The notes: generated from the letters alone by a model not told the origin. 64,000 nucleotides of DNA from Aquimarina pacifica (GCF_000520955.1 NZ_JACC01000012.1:62001-126000); one strand, 5' to 3'; positions 54,009 to 63,686 are shown, numbered from the stretch's first letter. Numbers and translations: made by a program.

Positions 54009-54440
54009 TTATCTTGACGTTATCAATTTTAATTCTTCTCCTATATTCTTAAATCTTTTGACGAGTTTATCCGAAGCGAGTTCCTTGTTTACATTAATTC
54101 GTAGTCGGTTTCCTTTTAATCGCACTTCATATATTTCTTCTTCTTCCACTTCTTTTTTCCAAAAACTCACACCTTCGGTAGTGGTCATGTTTTCTTCACC
54201 GAATTGATCTGTCAAATACTCTTGTACGTGCGTGTTTAGATTTTCCATGAATCGTACTTTTATTCGATAATCATTATCCATATCTAGCACTGTAAAAGAT
54301 CTATAATACCTATCATCTTCGATATTATTTCCTTGACTTACTGATACTTTAGAGCAACTATCTTGTTTCGTAATTGTTTGTGATTTTGCAGATAACAGCC
54401 CCAAAATAAGGCTGATCAAAATTAATGCTATTGTTTTCAT
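54009..54440 (-). CDS. Small secreted protein 1 of the two-component cluster
   Basis: A 143-residue protein with a signal peptide (MKTIALILISLILGLLSAKS). The mature part includes RSFTVLDMDNDYRIKVRFME, VSFWKKEVEEEEIYEVRLKG and NRLRINVNKELASDKLVKRF. It has the same size and strand-helix order as its downstream neighbour, suggesting an old duplication. It lies 41 bp after the response regulator on the same strand, so it may be a target or periplasmic modulator of that system. Function unknown. Confidence 0.7.
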   Translation of the reverse strand: MKTIALILISLILGLLSAKSQTITKQDSCSKVSVSQGNNIEDDRYYRSFTVLDMDNDYRIKVRFMENLNTHVQEYLTDQFGEENMTTTEGVSFWKKEVEEEEIYEVRLKGNRLRINVNKELASDKLVKRFKNIGEELKLITSR

Positions 54441-54444
54441 ACTG

Positions 54445-54458
54445 TTCGTTTTTTGATT
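54445..54458 (-). promoter_or_regulatory. Leader element, copy 2
   Basis: The same 14-mer, again exactly four bases before an ATG (small secreted protein 1). Confidence 0.5.
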
Positions 54459-54481
54459 TTTATTAATTAGATTGATTGATT

Positions 54482-55168
54482 TTATTCTTCTACTCTAAAA
54501 GTAAGCCCTACTCCTCTGGCACTTTCTATTGTGATATTATGATCTTGTTTAAAATATTTTCTCAGTCTACTTATAAAAACATCCATACTCCTTCCTGAAA
54601 AAAAATCATCATTTTCCCAAATTTCATTTAGCAGGTCTTCTCTTTTAATCATTCTATTTTTGTGATCATATAGGTATTGAATTAATTTAGTTTCTTTTTC
54701 TGTTAACTTTTGTTGGCTGTCATCTAATTTAAGACAGTGATTTATTGGATCAAATTTATAGTTCCCTATGACTACAACCTCTTCTTTTACAGACGGGACT
54801 CTTTGTGAACGTCTTAGTATATTCTGAATTCTAAGAACTAAAATATCTGCTTCAAAAGGTTTTACTATGTAATCATCTGCACCTAACTTTAGTCCTTTTA
54901 TTTTATCGTCTTTCATTTTTTTGGCTGTAAGAAATATAAACGGTATCTCTGGGTTCAGATCTATCACTTTCTCTGCCAATGTAAACCCGTCCATTTTGGG
55001 CATCATTACATCAAAAACACAAATATCAAATTGCTGCCTACTAAACATATCAAGTGCTTCTTTACCATTCTTAGCCCAGCTAACATGATACTCATGTATC
55101 TCGAGGTACTGCTTTAGTATACTACCAAAATCAAAATCGTCTTCTGCTAATAATATATATCTCTTCAT
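54482..55168 (-). CDS. OmpR-family response regulator
   Basis: 228 residues. The receiver domain (1 to about 120) has phospho-acceptor Asp53 in CVFDVMMPKMDGF and Lys in DDYIVKPFEAD. The C-terminal winged helix has LTEKETKLIQYLYDHKNRMI and SMDVFISRLRKYFKQDHNIT. It receives phosphate from the kinase encoded 3 bp upstream. Regulated genes probably include the two secreted proteins downstream. Confidence 0.95.
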   Translation of the reverse strand: MKRYILLAEDDFDFGSILKQYLEIHEYHVSWAKNGKEALDMFSRQQFDICVFDVMMPKMDGFTLAEKVIDLNPEIPFIFLTAKKMKDDKIKGLKLGADDYIVKPFEADILVLRIQNILRRSQRVPSVKEEVVVIGNYKFDPINHCLKLDDSQQKLTEKETKLIQYLYDHKNRMIKREDLLNEIWENDDFFSGRSMDVFISRLRKYFKQDHNITIESARGVGLTFRVEE

Positions 55169-55171
55169 ACT

Positions 55172-56569
55172 TTAACTCATGGGGGTTGTTATTATAAAAG
55201 TTGTACCCATATTCGGTGCACTCTCAATATTTATTTCTCCGTTATGCGCTTTAATTATTTGATCTGCGTAAAACAAACCTAATCCCAAACCTTTAACATC
55301 GTGTAAATTGCCTGTTGTAACTCTATGAAATTTTTCAAAAATCTTATGTTGTTCCTTTTCTGAAATCCCGACACCATTATCCTGAATTAATATTTTATAT
55401 TTGTTATCCTTACATATAGTTTGTATCTTAATTTCTATATTTTCCTTCCCGTATTTAACCGCATTTTCGAGAATATTAAATATTGCTGTTGTAAACAAGA
55501 ACCTATCAATATAAAGCGATACTTTTTTTAGTTCTATCTGTATCTGTAATGTTACTTCTTCATTTTTTACCGAAAGCTTAAAATCCTCTAAAATCTCTTT
55601 GAAATAATCATCATCTATCACAGATTCCTTATCCAAAATTATTTCATCAGACCCCAAGGTATTATTCATTACTTGATCAATTAGTTTTTGTAATCTGTTA
55701 TTTTGGCGATCTAATATATTTAGCGCGTTAGAAAAAGCTAGTGGCGAATTCTGAATATCTTTATTTCTCAAACTTTTTGATGCTATCGCCAGAGTAGCCA
55801 GAGGTGTTTTTAGTTCATGTGTGATATTATTAATAAAATCATTTCGCACATCTACTATTTTCTTTTGTCGAATCAGTGTATTAATTGCGTAAAGAAGGAG
55901 TAAAACCACAAAGAGAAATAACAGTACTGAAAAGACAAATAAACTTGTCATTTGACCAAATACAATTCTTTTCCATCCAACAATATTGATCATGTCTTCT
56001 GTTCTAATTTCTAGATCTAACTTGGTTTCAAAAAACTCTCCCTCCTTTTCATCCTCAAAATCATATTCGGTAAACCATTTGGCTCTACTTATTACATACC
56101 CATCGCGATCCAGAAAGTCTTCTCCGAAAACAAAATACTGATCACCCTTCTTAGCAGAAAAAATAGTATCGGCTTCTTGTCCATCAAAAATGATTACTGT
56201 TTTTATTGCCTTTTTATACTTTATTTTAAAACCGAGATTAGCTTTGTTAATTTCTTTAGAATAATACTCCTTAAAAATTGTGTTTAACGAATCCTGATAA
56301 GGCTCAAAAATGGCTATCGCCTCACTCTTACCTAAGTTTTTTTTCTTATATTCTGATAAATTCTTGGTTAACTCATTATACCACAATTCTGCCAAAGAAT
56401 CCATTTCTTTAGTATTATCTAAATTAGAGACCGATTTTTTGGTTTCTTTGATAAAGACATCTTTTTTAAGCTGATATGAGTTATAAATAAGATATCCTTG
56501 AATCCCAGAAAGGGCCAGTAATGTCAATATCGATAGTACTATTAATATGGTTATTTTTTGTTTTTTCAT
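55172..56569 (-). CDS. Membrane sensor histidine kinase
   Basis: A 465-residue protein. One membrane helix lies near 7-29, then a periplasmic sensor region of about 170 residues and a second helix near 209-232. The HisKA domain has His251 in NNITHELKTPLATLAIAS. The HATPase domain has the N-box ILENAVKYGKE, G1 QDNGVGISEKEQHKIFEKFH and G2 GLGLGLFYADQI. The periplasmic part has no recognised ligand domain. It is the first gene of the operon, with a predicted promoter at 56707-56674. Confidence 0.93.
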   Translation of the reverse strand: MKKQKITILIVLSILTLLALSGIQGYLIYNSYQLKKDVFIKETKKSVSNLDNTKEMDSLAELWYNELTKNLSEYKKKNLGKSEAIAIFEPYQDSLNTIFKEYYSKEINKANLGFKIKYKKAIKTVIIFDGQEADTIFSAKKGDQYFVFGEDFLDRDGYVISRAKWFTEYDFEDEKEGEFFETKLDLEIRTEDMINIVGWKRIVFGQMTSLFVFSVLLFLFVVLLLLYAINTLIRQKKIVDVRNDFINNITHELKTPLATLAIASKSLRNKDIQNSPLAFSNALNILDRQNNRLQKLIDQVMNNTLGSDEIILDKESVIDDDYFKEILEDFKLSVKNEEVTLQIQIELKKVSLYIDRFLFTTAIFNILENAVKYGKENIEIKIQTICKDNKYKILIQDNGVGISEKEQHKIFEKFHRVTTGNLHDVKGLGLGLFYADQIIKAHNGEINIESAPNMGTTFIITTPMS

Positions 56570-56928
56570 AAATATTACCTTCAGAACTAAGTTCTACAGA
56601 TTGATTCTATACAGTTTCTACTAAAAAATTACTTAACACAAAAACATATTCGTTTTTTGATTGATGATAGTATCAAAATTAAGGTAAAGAATATCATAAG
56701 TCTTCAATTTGAAAGGTGTTAACCCTCTGTTAACGTTAACAAAGCAGAGATTTACAATATATACAGGTGGTACAGAGGATAAGTTAATAGCTCAAAAATA
56801 TATTATTTATCCATTTCATATAGAATTTAAGATAAAAAAGGAGTGCTCTTTTACATCGAATTCAAAGTACAATTCGTATAATTGTTACTTTTGTTCAGAC
56901 ACTAACTAACCTATTCACTATTGATTAT
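56570..56928. other. Divergent region between kinase operon and UbiA gene
   Basis: 359 bp without a convincing gene. It contains leader-element copy 3 and a minus-strand promoter: TAATTTTG at 56681-56674 with TTG 23 nt upstream. A short plus-strand frame at 56709-56909 has no gene-like features. The UbiA promoter is expected near 56850-56900 but no clear box was seen. Confidence 0.5.
56649..56662 (-). promoter_or_regulatory. Leader element, copy 3
   Basis: The same 14-mer in the kinase leader, about 80 nt before the ATG and about 10 nt after the predicted transcription start. Confidence 0.5.
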
Positions 56929-57831
56929 ATGAGATCTTATCTTAAACTTATAAAATTAGATAATTTATTAATAATAGCATTAGCACAACTCTGCTTGAAA
57001 TATGGTCTTTTTGAACCATTTGGTATCGATATTACACTTAACCATTTTGGAATATTTTTACTAATACTTTCAACTGTATTGATAGCAGGTGCCGGAAATA
57101 TTATAATAGAAATCTATAATAGGGAAACCTCAGATCCAAAAAACCTTTTGTATGGTTCTATCTCAGAAAAGTCAGCAAATAAATTGTTTATTATCCTTAA
57201 TGTAATCGGTGTTTCTATAGGTTTTTATCTGGCAAATATGATTGGTCGACCTGGATTTGCAGCTATTTTTATCATCGTATCCGGAATATTTTATGTCTAT
57301 GCTTCATATCTCAAAGAAATTGTTGTTCTAAAAAATTGTATTCCAGCTATTTTGGCAGGACTTAGTTTGATTGTCATAGGAGTTTTTGATCTTCTTCCTG
57401 CAATAACCCCAAAAAATAAAGCTTCGCAAACAGTTATATTTTCGATTATTCTGGATTACGCATTGTTTTCATTTATCATCGTTGTGCTAAGAGAGATTTT
57501 AAAAGATTGCCTACATATGGATAGAGATCATAACATACAAATAAGAACAATTCCTGTTATTCTTGGTAAAAGCAGAACAATAAAACTTATCGGAGTATTA
57601 ACGGCACTGCCTATCGCGTGTGTCTTTATTTACATCTATACGTACCTCTTTTCTAATACTGAGGCGGTGCTTTTTGTTTTATCACTTATTATTGCTCCTT
57701 TACTTTATTTTATGATCAAGTGTTTTTACTCAGAATCTGATAAAAGTTTACGTCATTTGAGTCTAGTCCTAAAAGGTATATTGGTTACTACATCATTTTC
57801 TTTGTTATTATATCAATTCGTTTTAAAATAA
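56929..57831 (+). CDS. UbiA-family prenyltransferase (geranylgeranylglycerol-phosphate type)
   Basis: A 300-residue protein with about eight or nine membrane helices. The first prenyl-diphosphate site is GAGNIIIEIYNRETSDPKNL, and the second Asp-rich site is LKDCLHMDRDHNIQIRTIPV, followed by LGKSRTIK. UbiA enzymes move polyprenyl groups to aromatic or glycerol-phosphate acceptors. The group found in Bacteroidota is annotated as GGGP-like; the acceptor is uncertain. It is 4 bp from maf, so co-transcribed. Confidence 0.85.
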   Translation: MRSYLKLIKLDNLLIIALAQLCLKYGLFEPFGIDITLNHFGIFLLILSTVLIAGAGNIIIEIYNRETSDPKNLLYGSISEKSANKLFIILNVIGVSIGFYLANMIGRPGFAAIFIIVSGIFYVYASYLKEIVVLKNCIPAILAGLSLIVIGVFDLLPAITPKNKASQTVIFSIILDYALFSFIIVVLREILKDCLHMDRDHNIQIRTIPVILGKSRTIKLIGVLTALPIACVFIYIYTYLFSNTEAVLFVLSLIIAPLLYFMIKCFYSESDKSLRHLSLVLKGILVTTSFSLLLYQFVLK

Positions 57832-57835
57832 AATA

Positions 57836-58423
57836 ATGCTACAAAATTTATTAAAAAACAAAAACATCATTCTTGCTTCTGGATCCCCAAGAAGACAGCA
57901 ATTTTTTAAAGATCTTAATTTGGATTTCACTATTCAACTAAAAGAAATTCAAGAAATTTATCCCGATCATCTTATTGCAGAAGAAATATCAAATTACTTG
58001 GCTAAACTAAAAGCGAATGCTTTTAACGATCTCAAAGCACAAGATATTTTAATTACCAGTGATACGATTGTTTGGCATAATAATAAGGCATTAGGAAAAC
58101 CAAAAAACCTAGAAGAGGCAGTTCAGATGATTCGTTCTTTCTCTGATGACACTCATGAAGTTATAACCTCTGTTTGTTTTAAAACTACTGAACAAACTAA
58201 AATCGTTTACCAAAGTACCAAAGTCACTTTTAAAAAACTTTCTGAAGACGAAATACAATATTATGTAAACACCTACAAACCCCTCGATAAAGCTGGAGCA
58301 TATGGAATACAAGAGTGGATAGGATTTATTGGCATATCGCGTATAGAAGGAAGCTATTTTAATGTAATGGGACTCCCAACGCATCTTGTTTATGAAACGT
58401 TAAGAGAACTTGCAGAATCATAG
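57836..58423 (+). CDS. maf: Maf-like nucleotide pyrophosphatase
   Basis: A 195-residue protein. The N-terminal loop ASGSPRRQQFFKDLN (about 15-29), the ITSDTIVWHNNKALGKPKNL segment, and DKAGAYGIQEWIGFIGISRI are complete Maf motifs. It hydrolyses dTTP/UTP or modified nucleotides, preventing their incorporation, and was first seen as a septum-formation inhibitor. It is coupled to the prenyltransferase gene and 39 bp before the next start. Confidence 0.94.
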   Translation: MLQNLLKNKNIILASGSPRRQQFFKDLNLDFTIQLKEIQEIYPDHLIAEEISNYLAKLKANAFNDLKAQDILITSDTIVWHNNKALGKPKNLEEAVQMIRSFSDDTHEVITSVCFKTTEQTKIVYQSTKVTFKKLSEDEIQYYVNTYKPLDKAGAYGIQEWIGFIGISRIEGSYFNVMGLPTHLVYETLRELAES

Positions 58424-58462
58424 GTTTATCGTAATTTGCTATTTCTTCAAAAGAATTCTTCT

Positions 58463-59404
58463 ATGAAAATGCTATTTCTATTAACTAGTTTAATCAGTTT
58501 GTTGCTTGTAACCGCTTGCAATCAAATGAATGCTGAGGCAGTAGTTGAGCCTACAAAAAAAAGTATTGTTGAGCATATTGAGCAAACCAAACCAAAAAAG
58601 GATCTTCCCGATGGTTTTAAAGACTACTGGTATGAAGGCAAAGCAGAGATTTCTTCTTATTATTTAGAACAAGCGAGATATGGTGAAATAAGAAAAGGAA
58701 CTGCGGTCCTTATTTATGTAACAGAAGACTTTCTTCCAAAAAAGCAAGTAAAAGCAGATAATCAAAACACCAGAAACATTCCTGTTCTAAAACTTAATGC
58801 AACCAAAAATTTTAATACAGGTATCTATCCATACGCTATCATGCAAAGCACATTTTATCCTGTTGCAGACAATCAGCATGCCCTAAAGGTATCCAGTTCA
58901 ATGCAAGAATGGTGTGGTCATGTCTATTCGCAGTTAAATAACCGTGAACACTTCGAGATTGTTTCACATTCGTATTTTGAAAATGAAGCAGACACCAAAT
59001 TTACGTTGGATAAAGCTTTTCTTGAAAATGAAATATGGACAAAGATTAGAATTAGTCCAGAAGAACTTCCTCTGGGAACTATTGAAATTATTCCTTCTTT
59101 TGAGTTTTGTAGGTTAAAGCATAAGGAGATTAAAGCATACAAAGCAAAGGCATCTCTACAAAAAAATGATTCAACGACTACCTATATCTTAGAGTATCCA
59201 GAATTAAAACGTAGTATTAGCATCACATTCACAACTAGTTTTCCTTACGAAATTGAAGAATGGAGCGAAACATTTACCAGTGGATTTGGAAATAGTGCAA
59301 AAGAAATGACCACAACAGCTACTAAAACAAAACAAATAAAATCACCCTATTGGCGTAAAAACAGCAATCAGGATGAGGTCCTAAGAAAAGAACTTGGATT
59401 ATAA
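58463..59404 (+). CDS. Lipoprotein downstream of maf
   Basis: The start is set at MKMLFLLTSLISLLLVTACN, giving a lipobox VTAC. The mature protein of about 300 residues begins with a charged linker and contains FKDYWYEGKAEISSYYLEQA, EWCGHVYSQLNNREHFEIVS and ISITFTTSFPYEIEEWSETF. The family is conserved beside maf in Flavobacteriia and is often mislabelled septum formation inhibitor. No enzyme motif is visible. The stop at 59404 comes just before the next start at 59418. Confidence 0.8.
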   Translation: MKMLFLLTSLISLLLVTACNQMNAEAVVEPTKKSIVEHIEQTKPKKDLPDGFKDYWYEGKAEISSYYLEQARYGEIRKGTAVLIYVTEDFLPKKQVKADNQNTRNIPVLKLNATKNFNTGIYPYAIMQSTFYPVADNQHALKVSSSMQEWCGHVYSQLNNREHFEIVSHSYFENEADTKFTLDKAFLENEIWTKIRISPEELPLGTIEIIPSFEFCRLKHKEIKAYKAKASLQKNDSTTTYILEYPELKRSISITFTTSFPYEIEEWSETFTSGFGNSAKEMTTTATKTKQIKSPYWRKNSNQDEVLRKELGL

Positions 59405-59417
59405 ATTAAAAAAAGAA

Positions 59418-59708
59418 ATGACGAAATTATCAGCATTAGAAATACACGAAAAATTAAAAAATATAGATGGATGGGAGTATAATGACAATGCTCTTCATAC
59501 CTCTTTTGAATTCAATGACTTTAAAGATGCCTTTTCTGTAATGACAAGAATTGCCTTTGAAGCAGAATTACAACAGCATCACCCTGATTGGTCAAATGTT
59601 TACAACCGATTACAAATCAGTCTTTCTACGCATGATGCAAATGGTGTAACCGAAAAAGACTTCAAATTAGCTAAAACAATCGATGACATTATAGAAGGTG
59701 ATCAATAG
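59418..59708 (+). CDS. 4a-hydroxytetrahydrobiopterin dehydratase
   Basis: The start is the ATG of MTKLSALEIHEKLKNIDGW, 13 bp after the lipoprotein stop. It has 96 residues. The active-site block AELQQHHPDWSNVYNRLQIS, with LSTHDANGVTEKDFKLAKTI, is the PCD/DCoH signature. It dehydrates 4a-carbinolamine to recycle tetrahydropterin after aromatic amino acid hydroxylation. No hydroxylase gene is in the window. Confidence 0.92.
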   Translation: MTKLSALEIHEKLKNIDGWEYNDNALHTSFEFNDFKDAFSVMTRIAFEAELQQHHPDWSNVYNRLQISLSTHDANGVTEKDFKLAKTIDDIIEGDQ

Positions 59709-59739
59709 CAACTTTTAATCACATAAACCAAATTAACAT

Positions 59740-59770
59740 TTGTCAAAAACTTGGTTTCTACTTATGTTTG
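59740..59770 (+). promoter_or_regulatory. yebC promoter
   Basis: TTG (59740-59742), 20 nt, TATGTTTG (59763-59770). The start is near 59774 with a leader of about 20 nt. It has the same 20-nt spacing as the array promoters. Confidence 0.75.
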
Positions 59771-59794
59771 TATTTAGATTTTTAAAATAAGAAT

Positions 59795-60520
59795 ATGGGA
59801 AGAGCTTTTGAATTTAGAAAGGCGCGTAAGATGAAACGTTGGTCAGCAATGGCAAAAGCGTTTACTCGAATCGGTAAGGACATCGTAATGGCGGTAAAAG
59901 AAGGAGGACCAGATCCTGACTCTAATTCACGTCTAAGAGCTGTTATACAGAATGCAAAATCTGTGAACATGCCAAAAGATAATATCGAACGTGCTATTAA
60001 AAGAGCTTCAGACAAAAGTCAGGGTGAATATAAAGAAGTCCTTTTTGAAGGATATGCTCCTCACGGAATCGCTATTTTGGTAGAAACAGCAACTGACAAT
60101 AACAATAGAACGGTAGCAAATATCCGTTCTTATTTTAATAAATGTGACGGAAACCTAGGAACTTCGGGATCGGTAGAGTTTATGTTTGATCACTCCTGTA
60201 ATTTTAGGATTAATGGAGAGGGATTAGATCCAGAAGAATTAGAACTAGAATTTATTGATTTTGGAGCAGAAGAAGTTTTTCAGGATGAAGATGGTATATT
60301 AATTTATGCACCCTTCGGAAGCTTTGGTGCTATACAAAAAGAATTAGAGAGTCGAGAAATCGAAATATTGTCTTCAGGTTTTGAACGTATACCACAGGTG
60401 ACTAAAAAACTTACCCCAGAGCAAGCAGCAGATGTAGATAAGCTTTTAGAAAAAATAGAAGAAGATGACGACGTCCAAAACGTCTATCATACTATGGAAG
60501 AATCCTCTGCAGAAGATTAA
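59795..60520 (+). CDS. yebC: YebC/PmpR-family regulator (TACO1-like)
   Basis: A 241-residue protein starting MGRAFEFRKARKMKRWSAMA. GGPDPDSNSRLRAVIQNAKS, NMPKDNIERAIKRASDK, YAPHGIAILVETATDNNNRT and GTSGSVEFMFD are family blocks. Members bind DNA as regulators; recent work on relatives also links them to translation of proline-rich stretches. It is monocistronic with its own promoter and terminator. Confidence 0.94.
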   Translation: MGRAFEFRKARKMKRWSAMAKAFTRIGKDIVMAVKEGGPDPDSNSRLRAVIQNAKSVNMPKDNIERAIKRASDKSQGEYKEVLFEGYAPHGIAILVETATDNNNRTVANIRSYFNKCDGNLGTSGSVEFMFDHSCNFRINGEGLDPEELELEFIDFGAEEVFQDEDGILIYAPFGSFGAIQKELESREIEILSSGFERIPQVTKKLTPEQAADVDKLLEKIEEDDDVQNVYHTMEESSAED

Positions 60521-60640
60521 AAAATCTTAACCAATTTTATAGTCATTTCGCTTAGAAATAACTCATATACTCACCTCACTAACTGAGAGAGTTATAAATT
60601 TTTCAAGTACAAAACTATCAAATTGTTAGTATACTCTTAA

Positions 60641-60671
60641 AAAAGACCACCTAATTAAGGTGGTCTTTTTT
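60641..60671 (+). terminator. Terminator after yebC
   Basis: AAAAGACCACCT and AGGTGGTCTTTT form a 12-bp stem with a 5-nt loop, then TTTG. A-rich sequence on the left allows function on the minus strand as well. Confidence 0.9.
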
Positions 60672-60715
60672 TGTTATGTTGGACGTAAAAAATCGACAAA
60701 ACTATAAATCATGTT

Positions 60716-61228
60716 ATGAAACAATTATTGCTACTTTCCTTAGTATGGTTCTCATTGGTAGTATCTGCTCAAAATGAGCATATGAATACAGATCAAATTG
60801 GTATAATCATTAAACAAAAGGTAGACACCATTACAGGTATCACTGGTAATTGGAAATTTCTTTACCACAAAGTCCCAATGTATTGTATAACAGATTCAAA
60901 AAATAATAGAATGAGAATTATATCTCCTATAGTGGCGTCTCAAAGCCTTTCGGAGGAAATTATATTAGATGCTTTAACCGCTAATTTTCATTCTGCTCTC
61001 GATGTAAAATATGCAATATCACAAGGCATTCTATGGTCAGCATACATTCATCCTCTAAAAGAGCTAACGAAGAACCAATTAGAAAGTGCACTTTCTCAAG
61101 TATATTATGCCAATATAAATTTTGGTACGACTTATTCTAGCACCCCACTTATTTTTGGAGGAAAAAACACAGATAATAACCCACCTCCTGAGGAAGAAAT
61201 TAAAAACAACAAAACCCAGAAGTTTTAA
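60716..61228 (+). CDS. Secreted protein of unknown function
   Basis: A 170-residue protein with a signal peptide (MKQLLLLSLVWFSLVVSAQ). The mature domain (about 25-140) includes IGIIIKQKVDTITGITGNWK, MRIISPIVASQSLSEEIILD and WSAYIHPLKELTKNQLESAL. The C-terminus is proline-, asparagine- and lysine-rich. It resembles small Bacteroidota proteins with an alpha-beta fold but no family was recognised. Its end overlaps by 4 bp that of the convergent acyltransferase gene. Confidence 0.7.
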   Translation: MKQLLLLSLVWFSLVVSAQNEHMNTDQIGIIIKQKVDTITGITGNWKFLYHKVPMYCITDSKNNRMRIISPIVASQSLSEEIILDALTANFHSALDVKYAISQGILWSAYIHPLKELTKNQLESALSQVYYANINFGTTYSSTPLIFGGKNTDNNPPPEEEIKNNKTQKF

Positions 61229-61785
61229 TTCGGATGAAAATCAAAGCTATACTCAGGTACTTTACCTTTGACACCACTAAAAAAACTATACATAAACTCG
61301 AAGTCTTTCTTAATATTATCTGTTGGATAAAATGGCTCTGAAATCACATTTTGCTTTTTACCAAAGTCAAAAGTGATCATTATGATAGGAACATCTGCTG
61401 CTTTTGCAATATGATAAAAACCAGTTTTCCATTCTTTTACTTTTTTCCTTGTGCCTTCTGGTGCAATTGTTAATCGCAGCTCTTCTCTGGTTTTAAAAAG
61501 TTCGGCTATGGCTTCAACTTTATTCTGTCCGGGGGTACGATCAAGCGAAATACCTCCTACCTTTCTTAAATACCAACCTATTGGCCATTTAAACAGCTCT
61601 TTTTTACCTAAAAAGCTAATTTTGATACCTTCTAGTTGCCGAATGAGCAAACCAATATAAAAGTCATGCCAGCTAGTATGAGGAACAGCTATTATGATAC
61701 ACTTTTTTACAGTATCAGAACTAAAATTGCCACTATAGGTCCACCCCATGAGTTTGTAATATATAAATCGAGCAATACTTCTCAT
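61225..61785 (-). CDS. 1-acylglycerol-3-phosphate acyltransferase-family protein
   Basis: A 186-residue PlsC-like acyltransferase. The catalytic HX4D motif is HTSWHD (about 36-41), the second block is GGISLDRTPG, and the acyl-acceptor motif is IAPEGTRKK. The N-terminus has a short hydrophobic stretch for membrane contact. It could acylate lysophosphatidate or another lipid; such short forms in Bacteroidota are also linked to lipid A or ornithine lipid. It begins 20 bp after the stop of the KdsB fusion, so likely co-transcribed with it. Confidence 0.87.
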   Translation of the reverse strand: MRSIARFIYYKLMGWTYSGNFSSDTVKKCIIIAVPHTSWHDFYIGLLIRQLEGIKISFLGKKELFKWPIGWYLRKVGGISLDRTPGQNKVEAIAELFKTREELRLTIAPEGTRKKVKEWKTGFYHIAKAADVPIIMITFDFGKKQNVISEPFYPTDNIKKDFEFMYSFFSGVKGKVPEYSFDFHPN

Positions 61786-61805
61786 AAGGCAAAAGATTAA
61801 GTATT

Positions 61806-63686
61806 TTATAAAGACCTATAAAGTTCTTTTAGTTTATCAGCATTGATCTTAGTTTTCCAATCACTTCCTAAAGCATTTTCCCATAGTGGTTCTAGGCTTA
61901 ATGCAACTCTTGTCATAGTATTTAACTGATCTTCTGTGACATTTGCACAAACCCCTGTCGGTAAATCAATATTATGATATGCTTTCATTTTTTTGAACGT
62001 TGCAACCCCCTCAGGATAGTATTCGCCTAATTTATCAAATACAATACAATTTCCTATACCATGCTTTGTTCCTAATACATATGCTAATCCATAACTCATT
62101 GCATGCGCAACACCTACCTGCGAGTAGGCAATACTCATTCCTCCATGCCAAGAGGCCATCATTAATTTTGCATCTGCAGATTCTTTACTAAGCGTATTTT
62201 CTAGAAAGATCTCATTACAAAGCTCTAATGCTTTTTCTCCATAGCTTTGGCTAAAAGCGTTTAAAAAAGTTCCATTAAGAGATTCAACACAATGAATATA
62301 ACAGTCCATACCTGTATAAAACCACTGATTCTTAGGAACATTCTTAATTAGCTCAGGATCGAGTATAACCTGATCAAACGGTGTAAAATCAGAATTAATA
62401 CCCAATTTACGTTCAGGACCTGTCAATACGGTTGTGCGAGAAATTTCTGCTCCTGTTCCCGATATGGTAGGTACTCCTACATGATATAGAGCCTTATTTT
62501 TTACAAGATCCCAGCCTTGATAATCAGCTGCACTTCCTGGATTTGTAACCATTATTGCAACCGCCTTTGATAAATCCAAAATAGACCCTCCTCCGATACC
62601 AATAATGCCACTAGGAATGTATTGAGAATTGCTTAGTATTTTTTCTACAATTTTGTCTACCTGAGAAGTTTTTGGTTCTTCGGCTGTTGACACATATAAT
62701 ATTTCATCTGTATAGGACAAAGAGATTCTCTCTTCTACAAACTGCTTTTGATCTTTAAAAACATCATCAATCAAGTAGATAAAAGGAGCAATACCATTAC
62801 GCTCCGGAGAAATTATTTCCTTAATTTGATTAAATGATCCTTTCCCATACACCACTTTAGGGACCATAGGGAAATTCTTATGTTTCTTAGCAGTTACTAT
62901 TGGTTCTGATTCAATTGTAGTATGTTGATTCAACGAATTTTCTTTATTAATTATTTTTTTTGCTCTCTCAAGATCTTCAGGTGTATCAATTTCTACTCCT
63001 TCATGAGCTGTCTCTACCATCTTGATATTCTTACCATACTCTAAATATCGTATACATTCAATTTTCTCAGAAGCTTCTAATGACCTCATTGACAATCTGT
63101 AAAAATCCAAAATCGCTTGTTTCCGAAAGGCATAAACACCTTTATGTTTATGATAGACGTGATTTATTTCTTTGTCCCTTGGGTATGGAATGGGAGCTCT
63201 AGAAAAATATAATGCATAATTATTTTCATCAACAATTACCTTAACGCTATTTGGGTTCATAATATCATCCCAATCATTCATTGGCGTCATAAGGCTTGCC
63301 AAATCTATACGATGAGAATCTTCTTGATAAAACACATCCAAAACTTTCTCTAAACTTTCTCTATCAGTAAAAGGTTCATCACCTTGCACATTCACAACGA
63401 TATCTACCTCCATATCCTCTACTGCCTCGGCAATCCTATCGCTACCACAAGTATGCTCTTTCTTACTCATAATAGCAATTCCTCCTTGTGAAGAAATTTC
63501 ATTATAAATAATATCGCTGTCGGTCACCACATAAACTTCATCAAAAAGTTTCGATTTTATAGTTGCTTCATATGTTCTCGTAATCACTGTTTTACCACCT
63601 AAATCTTGCATAAGTTTACCGGGAAAACGCGTAGCCGCATATCTCGCAGGAATCATTGCGATAACTTTTAGAGTATTTTTGCTCAA
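61806..63686 (-). CDS. kdsB: Fusion of CMP-KDO synthetase (KdsB) and iron-type alcohol dehydrogenase (KdnB-like)
   Basis: A protein of about 626 residues. The N-terminal KdsB domain (to about 245) has [51 protein letters not shown] and [20 protein letters not shown]. From about 275 to the end lies a group III metal-dependent dehydrogenase: [49 protein letters not shown], and [13 protein letters not shown]. In Shewanella separate KdsB and KdnB act with aminotransferase KdnA to make CMP-8-amino-KDO. The start is uncertain: a TTG at 63713 falls in a TATTTTTG promoter box, so the TTG at 63686 is preferred; the first internal ATG would remove the first beta strand. Confidence 0.85.
   Translation of the reverse strand: MSKNTLKVIAMIPARYAATRFPGKLMQDLGGKTVITRTYEATIKSKLFDEVYVVTDSDIIYNEISSQGGIAIMSKKEHTCGSDRIAEAVEDMEVDIVVNVQGDEPFTDRESLEKVLDVFYQEDSHRIDLASLMTPMNDWDDIMNPNSVKVIVDENNYALYFSRAPIPYPRDKEINHVYHKHKGVYAFRKQAILDFYRLSMRSLEASEKIECIRYLEYGKNIKMVETAHEGVEIDTPEDLERAKKIINKENSLNQHTTIESEPIVTAKKHKNFPMVPKVVYGKGSFNQIKEIISPERNGIAPFIYLIDDVFKDQKQFVEERISLSYTDEILYVSTAEEPKTSQVDKIVEKILSNSQYIPSGIIGIGGGSILDLSKAVAIMVTNPGSAADYQGWDLVKNKALYHVGVPTISGTGAEISRTTVLTGPERKLGINSDFTPFDQVILDPELIKNVPKNQWFYTGMDCYIHCVESLNGTFLNAFSQSYGEKALELCNEIFLENTLSKESADAKLMMASWHGGMSIAYSQVGVAHAMSYGLAYVLGTKHGIGNCIVFDKLGEYYPEGVATFKKMKAYHNIDLPTGVCANVTEDQLNTMTRVALSLEPLWENALGSDWKTKINADKLKELYRSL

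Noticed and set aside
56709..56909. A 66-codon frame in the kinase-UbiA intergenic region
   Set aside because: The composition is that of non-coding AT-rich DNA, with no recognisable domain, and it overlaps the divergent promoter region.
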